A DNA stretch of 64,000 nucleotides from Micromonospora sp. MP36 (GTDB taxonomy: Bacteria; Actinomycetota; Actinomycetes; Mycobacteriales; Micromonosporaceae). The stretch covers positions 124,001-188,000 of the forward strand of contig NZ_VSFA01000001.1 of the NCBI RefSeq assembly GCF_008119785.1. The letters are read 5' to 3'. Position 1 is the stretch's first letter. The number at the start of each line of letters is the position of its first letter. Of the stretch, positions 56,497 through 64,000 are shown one piece after another. The notes under the pieces were generated by a model. It saw nothing but the letters and a program-made list of their open reading frames with translations, was not told the origin of the DNA and ran no database searches. Both the position numbers and the translations under genes were made by a program.

Positions 56497-56563
56497 GAGC
56501 GGCATCCCAGGACGCCCCCGGCGGGTGCCACCGATCGACGCCTCTGCCCTAGGCTTTTCCGTC

Positions 56564-58231
<1,668 letters not shown>

Positions 58232-58242
58232 CGTCCCGCGTA

Positions 58243-58285
58243 CGCGAAAGGGGCGCCGGGATCCCACCCGGCGCCCCTTTCCGCG
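58243..58285. terminator. Strong bidirectional terminator between fumarase and secreted protein genes
   Basis: An inverted repeat of about 17 bp with one bulge, containing AAAGGGGCGCCGG and its complement, with a short loop. It lies between two convergent genes. Confidence 0.85.
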
Positions 58286-58294
58286 TCAACCGGA

Positions 58295-60691
58295 TCAGCC
58301 GTCGATCCAGATGCTGTAGTACGTCGCCCCGGAGGTCACGCCGCTCGCCGTGCGGCTGCGTACGGTCAGGCTGTGGTTGTACGCCGACTCGGCGGTCCAG
58401 CTCACCCGGGCCGTGCCGGCCGCGTCGGCCGCCACGGTCTGCTCCGGGCCCTCGTCGAAGGAATAGACGAACTCGGTGGTGCCCGGAAGCTGGGCGCTGA
58501 AGACGAACTCACCGGTCTGGCCGACCGTCGCGTTCCCGCCCCAGACGAAGACGTCCGAGGAGACGATCGGGCTCAGCGGGTCGACCCGGAAGGAGTAGAA
58601 CTCGGGGTTCGTGGTCGTCCCGGCGGCGGTACGGGCACGCACCTGGAGCTCGTTCCAGCCGCCCCACTCGTCGTTGCTGCTGCTCGGCGTCCACTCGATG
58701 GTGGCCGTGCCGTCCGGTCCCGCCTCGACGGTACGCTCCGGCTCACCGCGGAAGGTGTAGACGTACGAGGTGATGTCGGTGCTCCCGGCGTGCGGCCGGA
58801 AGGTGAAGGTGCCGGTCACCCCCGGGCCGCCGCCGGTCATGTTGCGCGGGTAGACCGTGGACTCGACGCTCGGGGCGAGCGAGGCCACCTGGAACGACCG
58901 GTAGGCGGTCGCCGACTGGATGCCGTCACCGGTGCGGCTGAACACCTGGATCGAATGCTGGTACGCCTCGGTCGGGGTGTAGCTGACCGTGGCGGTGCCG
59001 TCGGCGCCGGCCGCGACCGTCCGCCACTCGCCGTAGTCGAACGAGTAGACGTACTCGGTGACGCCGTCCATGGCCGGGGTGAAGACGAAGCTGCCCGCGG
59101 TGCCGACCGGTGCGCCGACCGTGCCGTCCAGCGGCCACTGTGCGGAGCTGACGGACGGCTCAGTGCGGACGGTGAACCGGTAGCCGGCGTCGCCGGAGAG
59201 CAGCCCGTCCCGGGTACGGCTGCGGACGTGCAGGGTGTTGGTCGCGGTCGTCGGCGTCACCTGGACCGTGGCCCGGCCGTCGGCGTCGGCCGCGACGGTC
59301 TGCTCGGCACCGCTGTTGAGCTGCCAGACGTATTCCACCACGTCCGTCATGTTCGGGGCGAAGGTGAACGGGCGCGTCTCGCCCAGCCGCCCGTCCGGAT
59401 TACCGTCGGCCACCGTCGGCGCGGTGTTGCGCACCCGGAACTCGTACGTCGTCACGGTCGAGCGGTTGCCCGTCCGGTCCACGGCTTGGACGTAGAGCCG
59501 CTTCAGGCCGTAGTCGGTCGGGGCCCAGGTGATGGTGGCCGCGCCGGACGCGTCCGCGGCGACGTACGTGGTCGTACCGCTGGGGCCCCACCGGTAACCG
59601 GCGACGTCGTCGGCCGCCGAGGTGAAGGTGAACCGGCCCGGGATGCCCGGGCCGCCGTAGCCGGGCGGGTTCCAGCCGGACGGGTAGTCGGTGGAGGACA
59701 CCGTGGGGGCCGGCGGGACCTGCGTGTCGACCGTGAACCGGCATTCCGGCGACCAGTCGGAGCTGGCGTGCTGGTCGGCGGCCTTCACCGCGAAGGCGTA
59801 TGTGCCCCCGTTGGCCATCAGCCCGCTCGGCACCGAGTAGGTGAAGCGGTCGGGAGCGTACAGGCCGTAGGAGGTCCATTCGGTCCGCTCCGCCGGACGG
59901 TCGACCGGCCACCAGGCGAAGGTGGCGGTCACCAGGTCGCCCGCGTAGCCGTCCACCTTGTCCGGGTCGGTCACCTCAGCCGAGAGGATCGGCGTGGTGG
60001 TGCCGATCAGCAGCCCGTCGGCGCAGGCCAGCCCGTGTACGGTGAGCTTGCCCGGCAGGTTCGGCGCCGCGTTCGCGTCGAGCGAGATGCCCGGCCGCTC
60101 GATCCGCCGGCCGAAGTGTTTGCCCTCCTCGTGGTCGCCGGCGATCCGGGCCATCAGGGTGAGCGAGTCCCGCCCTTCGTCGACCGCTCGCTGCACCGCC
60201 GCGGTGACCAGCAACTCGAGGTAGCCGGCGGGGCAGTGGGTCGCGGTGGCACCGAGGTCACCGACCTTTTCGTGCACCGCCGGGGCGTCCGCCCAGGTCG
60301 GCGCGGTGGCCGGGGTGTCCGTACGCCAGAGCTCCAGCTCGCGTGGCTTGTCGCAGTCGTCGACCGACGCCTCACCGGTCTGGAGCTGGGCGCTGATGAT
60401 CTCCTTCCCCCGGTACGGGGTGAGGTCGAAGGTGAAGTAGGCCCGCGAGGTGTGCTTGACCCCGTCGGCCTCCCAGGTGCCGACCGGCAGGTCCTCGCTG
60501 CCGGCCGTCGGGAAGGCCGCGGTCGGCTGCCGGGCGTCGGTGTAGCTGGTGCTGGTCGGCAGGACCCAGCGGGTCGGGGCGGCGGCGGCTGGCTGGCCGG
60601 TCACCGCCAGGGCGCCCGTGCTGGCCAGCACGGCCGCCAGACCCGCGATGAGGAACCGGCGCGGTACGCGCCGGTGGCGTGCCGTGGACAC
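58295..60691 (-). CDS. Large secreted protein with DNRLRE-like domain and Ig-like repeats
   Basis: 798 residues from a GTG at 60691 that gives a good signal peptide (RFLIAGLAAVLASTGALAV, cleavage near AAAAPT). A TTG at 60733 would add 14 residues. Residues about 40-230 resemble the DNRLRE domain of secreted actinobacterial proteins (SRAYFTFDLTPYRGKEIISA, LELWRTD). Then come about six Ig-like modules of 85-95 residues, marked by PxVxSxxYP, GxFTF, YVYxF, DGTATVxWTP and LxVRxRTxxG. Role probably extracellular binding or wall association (inference). Confidence 0.82.
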   Translation of the reverse strand: MSTARHRRVPRRFLIAGLAAVLASTGALAVTGQPAAAAPTRWVLPTSTSYTDARQPTAAFPTAGSEDLPVGTWEADGVKHTSRAYFTFDLTPYRGKEIISAQLQTGEASVDDCDKPRELELWRTDTPATAPTWADAPAVHEKVGDLGATATHCPAGYLELLVTAAVQRAVDEGRDSLTLMARIAGDHEEGKHFGRRIERPGISLDANAAPNLPGKLTVHGLACADGLLIGTTTPILSAEVTDPDKVDGYAGDLVTATFAWWPVDRPAERTEWTSYGLYAPDRFTYSVPSGLMANGGTYAFAVKAADQHASSDWSPECRFTVDTQVPPAPTVSSTDYPSGWNPPGYGGPGIPGRFTFTSAADDVAGYRWGPSGTTTYVAADASGAATITWAPTDYGLKRLYVQAVDRTGNRSTVTTYEFRVRNTAPTVADGNPDGRLGETRPFTFAPNMTDVVEYVWQLNSGAEQTVAADADGRATVQVTPTTATNTLHVRSRTRDGLLSGDAGYRFTVRTEPSVSSAQWPLDGTVGAPVGTAGSFVFTPAMDGVTEYVYSFDYGEWRTVAAGADGTATVSYTPTEAYQHSIQVFSRTGDGIQSATAYRSFQVASLAPSVESTVYPRNMTGGGPGVTGTFTFRPHAGSTDITSYVYTFRGEPERTVEAGPDGTATIEWTPSSSNDEWGGWNELQVRARTAAGTTTNPEFYSFRVDPLSPIVSSDVFVWGGNATVGQTGEFVFSAQLPGTTEFVYSFDEGPEQTVAADAAGTARVSWTAESAYNHSLTVRSRTASGVTSGATYYSIWIDG

Positions 60692-60738
60692 GCCGGTGGA
60701 ACCCCCGTTGTCGAACAAGGTGGAAGCCTCCAAGAGAG

Positions 60739-60752
60739 TGGAAAGACTTCCA
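60739..60752. promoter_or_regulatory. Inverted repeat in the divergent promoter region
   Basis: TGGAA-agac-TTCCA lies upstream of the secreted protein gene. TAAGAT- and TACCTA-like boxes follow on the minus strand. For the rightward gene, TACCCT (60997) is a likely -10. No gene is seen in 60692-61037. Confidence 0.4.
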
Positions 60753-61037
60753 TGATCTTAGGTACATGAGTGCCTGTTGAGCGCCCGACTTTCGGTCGAG
60801 CGCGGGTGACCGAGTGCCCCGCACCGTGGCGCCGTCCATCGACATCGGTGCGCCCGCCGGGACGGGGGATTCCCAGCGGGCGCACCGCCCCCGTCGGATG
60901 TCGTCGCCGACAACCCGGGACGAGTCTGCGGGCTGGCCCTGTCGATCCGCTATCACATCGCTATCGTCCGGGCGCGGCGATCCGTGACCGCCGGGCTACC
61001 CTGCTGGAAGTTGCACCGGAAGGCGTACGGGGAGCAG

Positions 61038-64000
61038 ATGCGGTTCGGGATCCTGGGGCCCCTGAGGGTGGGTGGTGGCGAGGCCACCGTCACCGCGGGA
61101 CGGGACCGGACCGTGCTCGCCATGCTGCTGCTGCGCGCCGGCCGGGTGGTGTCCGTCGATGAGCTGGTCGACGCGGTCTGGGAGGAGAGCCCGCCGGCCA
61201 CCGCCCGGGCCCAGCTCCAGATCTGCGTGTCGCGACTGCGGCAGCGGCTCGCCCGGCTCGGGCTGTCCTCAGCGTCCATCGTCACCGACCCGGTCGGCTA
61301 CGGCATCCGGGTCGATCCGGCCGAACTGGACGCGGAGGTCTTCGCCCGCGCGGTCGAGGCCGGTCGGGCCGCGGTGGCCGCCGGGCAGCCGACCGAGGCG
61401 CGCCGGCACTACCGGGCCGCGCTGGCGCTCTGGCGTGGCCCGGCGTTGAGCGGCATCGCCAGCCGGCCCGTCCGGCGCCGGGCGCAGGCCCTCGACGAGC
61501 AGCGCATCGCCGCCCTGGAGGAGTGCGTCGACGTCGAACTGCGACTGCACCAGGCAGCCGACCTGATCGACGAACTGGCCGAGAGCGTGGACCGGCATCC
61601 GCTGCGGGAGCGGCTGCGCGGCCAGCTCATGCTCGCCCTGTCCGCAGTCGGCCGGCAGGCGGACGCGCTCGCCGTCTACCGCGAGGGCCGCCGCATCTAC
61701 GCCGAGGAGTTGGGCATCGAGCCCGGTGCCGCGTTGCAGGAGCTGCACCAGCGGGTGCTCGCGGGCGACCTGGCGCTGGCCGGCCCGGCGAACGTCCGCG
61801 CCGCCCCGGTCCGCTGCCTGCCCCGAGCCATCAGCGACTTCACCGGTCGCCAGGAGACCCTCGCGCGGCTGATCAAGGAAATTGCGGATGAGCGTGCCCG
61901 GGTCCAGCTGATCGACGGTATGGCCGGCAGCGGCAAGACCACCTTGGCGATCCACCTCGCCACGGCGCTGGCGGAGCGTTACCCCGACGCGCAGCTCTTC
62001 ATCGATCTGCACGGGCACAGCGAGCGGGAGCCGGTGCCCCTGGCCGCGGCCCTCGCCGCGCTGCTGCGCCAGCTCGGCGTGCCCGGCGAGCGCATACCCG
62101 CCGACGTCGACGAGCGGGCCGCCCTGTGGCGCAGCGAGCTGGCCGACCGGCGGGCGCTGGTGGTGCTGGACAACGCGGCGTCGGCCGCCCAGGTGGCGCC
62201 GCTGCTGCCCAGCGGCCGGGACACGCTGACCCTGATCACCAGTAGGCGTCGGCTGGTCGGCCTGGACGAGGGGCGTCCCTCGTCGCTCGCCGTGCTCGAG
62301 CCGGGTGAGGGGATCGAGCTGCTCGCGAGGGTCGTGGGCGCCGAACGGGTGGCCGCCGAGCCGGAGGCCGCCGCCGAGGTGGTCCGCCGGTGCGGGCAAC
62401 TGCCACTGGCCATCCGGCTCGCCGGGGCGAGGCTCGCGCACCGCCCTCGCTGGCGCATCGCCGACCTCGCCGCACGGCTCGCCGACGGACGAGACGTCCT
62501 GACCGAGCTGGTGGCCGGCGACCGCTCCGTCGGCCAGGCCTTCACCCTGTCGTACGCGCAGGTCACGCCGGCCGCTCAGCGGATGTTCCGGCTGCTCGGG
62601 CTGCACCCGGGAACGCAGTTCGACGGGTGGGCTGCCGCCGCGCTGGCCGACGCGCCGCTGCCCGAGGCGGAGGATCTGCTCGAGGAACTGGTCGACGCGC
62701 ACCTCGCTGAGGAGGTCGATCAGCGCCGGTTCCGGTTCCACGACCTCGTACGCGACTACGCGCGGCAGTTGATGGCGGATCCGGCGTTCGCCGTCGAGCG
62801 GTCGGCGGCCCTGGACCGGATGTTCAACGTCCACCTGCACCTGGTCACGGCCGCGTCCCGCCAGCTCAATCGCTCGGCGAGCCCGGCACCGCTACCGCGG
62901 ATCCCGGTGCTCCGACCCGATCTGGGGGCGGAGGTGCCGCCGGTCGAGTGGCTCGACGAGAATCGGGCGAACCTCATCGCGATGATCCGGCTCGCCGAGC
63001 AGACGGGCCGGGACGTCTACTGCTGGCAGCTTGCCCATGCCGGATGGAGCTACTGGTTCGCGTACGGCCACCTGGACGAGCTGATCGAGACGCACACGAT
63101 CGGGCTCCGGGCTGCGGAGCGCCTCGGCGACGACGCGGCGGTCGCGACCATGCACAACTACCTCGCCTCCGGCTACTACCGGCTGGCTCGCTACGGCGAC
63201 GCACTGGCGTCGATGGAGATCGCCCTCAGCCTGCGTAGCCGGCTGGGGGACCGGGTGGGACAGGCCGGCACGCACAAGAACATCGCGGCCGTCCACAGCA
63301 TCCACGGCAACGTCCCGGCGGCGTTGCGGCACCTGGCCGAGGCATTGGACATCCTCCGCAGTGAGGGGCACGACGTCGGGGTCGTCGCGCTCTTCACCAA
63401 CCAGGCGGGGGCCCTCCTGCTCTCCGGGCGGCTGGCCGAGGCGTTGGCGGTGTCCCGCATGCACCTGATGCTGGCACGCACGCTGGGCACCCTGTACGAC
63501 ACGGCCAACGCCATGGGCCACATCGCGATGGCCCGGGCCAGGATGGGGCACGGCGAGCCGGCTCTTCGTCGGCTCCGCGCCGCGCTCGCGATCAAGCGCC
63601 GGCTCGGCAACCGGTACGGCGTCGGCGAGCTGCTCAACGAGATCGGCGCCGTGGAACGGGCGAGCGGTCACCCGGAAACGGCGATGGACCTGCACCACGA
63701 GGCGTTGGTGGTGATGACCGAGGCGGGCGACCGCAACGGGCAGTGCGCATCCCGAAACCTGCTGGCTCGGGCCCTGCTCGACCAAGGCGACGTGACCAGC
63801 GCGCTGGACCTGCACCGGCGGGTGCTCGTCGACGCCACGAAGCTGGACGCGCGGTACGAGCAGGCCCGGGCGCTGGACGGGATCGCCCGCTGCCTGCGTG
63901 GCCCTGATCCGGGTGCCGCCCGCGCCCACTGGATCCGGGCGCTGGAGCTGTTCCGTGAGTTCGAGGCACCCGAGCGGCACGAGGTGGAGCAGCTCCTCGC
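61038..64000 (+). CDS. SARP/AfsR-type regulator: BTAD, NB-ARC and TPR domains (partial)
   Basis: At least 987 residues; the gene runs off the right edge. An N-terminal OmpR-type winged helix (MRFGILGPLRV, VSVDELVDAVWE, LQICVSRLRQRL) and BTAD helices (AVEAGRAAVAAGQ, YREGRRIYAEELGIEPG) make up about 250 residues. An NB-ARC ATPase follows with P-loop DGMAGSGKTTLAIHLA and Walker B ALVVLDNA. TPR repeats occupy the rest (e.g. RYGDALASMEIALSLRSRLG). These proteins activate secondary metabolism in actinobacteria. GGGAG precedes the ATG. Targets are unknown; the adjacent secreted protein gene is one candidate. Confidence 0.9.
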   Translation, partial: MRFGILGPLRVGGGEATVTAGRDRTVLAMLLLRAGRVVSVDELVDAVWEESPPATARAQLQICVSRLRQRLARLGLSSASIVTDPVGYGIRVDPAELDAEVFARAVEAGRAAVAAGQPTEARRHYRAALALWRGPALSGIASRPVRRRAQALDEQRIAALEECVDVELRLHQAADLIDELAESVDRHPLRERLRGQLMLALSAVGRQADALAVYREGRRIYAEELGIEPGAALQELHQRVLAGDLALAGPANVRAAPVRCLPRAISDFTGRQETLARLIKEIADERARVQLIDGMAGSGKTTLAIHLATALAERYPDAQLFIDLHGHSEREPVPLAAALAALLRQLGVPGERIPADVDERAALWRSELADRRALVVLDNAASAAQVAPLLPSGRDTLTLITSRRRLVGLDEGRPSSLAVLEPGEGIELLARVVGAERVAAEPEAAAEVVRRCGQLPLAIRLAGARLAHRPRWRIADLAARLADGRDVLTELVAGDRSVGQAFTLSYAQVTPAAQRMFRLLGLHPGTQFDGWAAAALADAPLPEAEDLLEELVDAHLAEEVDQRRFRFHDLVRDYARQLMADPAFAVERSAALDRMFNVHLHLVTAASRQLNRSASPAPLPRIPVLRPDLGAEVPPVEWLDENRANLIAMIRLAEQTGRDVYCWQLAHAGWSYWFAYGHLDELIETHTIGLRAAERLGDDAAVATMHNYLASGYYRLARYGDALASMEIALSLRSRLGDRVGQAGTHKNIAAVHSIHGNVPAALRHLAEALDILRSEGHDVGVVALFTNQAGALLLSGRLAEALAVSRMHLMLARTLGTLYDTANAMGHIAMARARMGHGEPALRRLRAALAIKRRLGNRYGVGELLNEIGAVERASGHPETAMDLHHEALVVMTEAGDRNGQCASRNLLARALLDQGDVTSALDLHRRVLVDATKLDARYEQARALDGIARCLRGPDPGAARAHWIRALELFREFEAPERHEVEQLL

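Overview
The window is about 73% GC with an actinobacterial gene set (lsr2, carD, clpC, disA, a class I fumarase, MEP-pathway ispD and ispF, DUF397, DUF2510, SARP/AfsR-type regulator). Gene content, order and small intergenic repeats fit a Micromonospora-like member of the Micromonosporaceae. It reads as chromosomal core sequence. I saw no phage, plasmid, transposase, CRISPR array, rRNA or tRNA gene.

Layout. 1-303 is the start of a small membrane protein gene, preceded by a candidate structured RNA leader. 660-3012 holds folate genes (folP, folB, folK) and a DUF3180 protein. 3132-5364 holds membrane proteins. 5472-9108 is an osmoprotectant ABC transporter with the ATPase divergent from its permeases and binding protein. 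9295-13586 holds a tryptophan-rich repeat protein and a nuoD copy overlapping a MidA/NDUFAF7-type methyltransferase gene. 13685-20449 is a cofactor block: DUF2520, panC and panD (pantothenate), nadB and nadC (NAD), coaX (CoA). 20539-30943 holds housekeeping genes: lysS, lsr2, clpC, mutY, an ACT protein, def and disA. 31086-33399 has radA and a lipoprotein. 33541-37618 is a compact candidate natural-product locus: UbiA-type prenyltransferase, UbiG-like methyltransferase, acyl-CoA dehydrogenase and type III polyketide synthase. 39345-43338 has carD, ispD and ispF, with a LuxR-type regulator and two lipoproteins between ispD and ispF. 44443-54958 carries tyrosine/homogentisate catabolism: hmgA diverging from an unknown gene plus fah, and hppD with an aminotransferase gene downstream diverging from an AsnC/Lrp regulator. 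The end holds a fumarase, a large secreted repeat protein and a partial SARP/NB-ARC/TPR regulator.

The most unusual content is in small repeats and structures. A 70-72 bp palindromic element occurs three times with a conserved loop but different, self-complementary arms; two copies lie in frame inside the methyltransferase gene next to nuoD. A second family of about 50 bp sits at stop/start codon junctions and in two places is flanked by 13-14 bp direct duplications resembling target-site duplications. Other structures are a stem of 19 of 20 pairs that buries the ispD start codon, a three-hairpin leader at 351-475, a DnaA-box cluster between lsr2 and clpC, and perfect palindromes at the lsr2, hmgA and LuxR-gene promoters. 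Many genes appear to be leaderless, with a TANNNT box 6-9 nt before the start codon.

Motif positions come from reading the sequence. Family names rest on recognised motifs and were not tested by database search.
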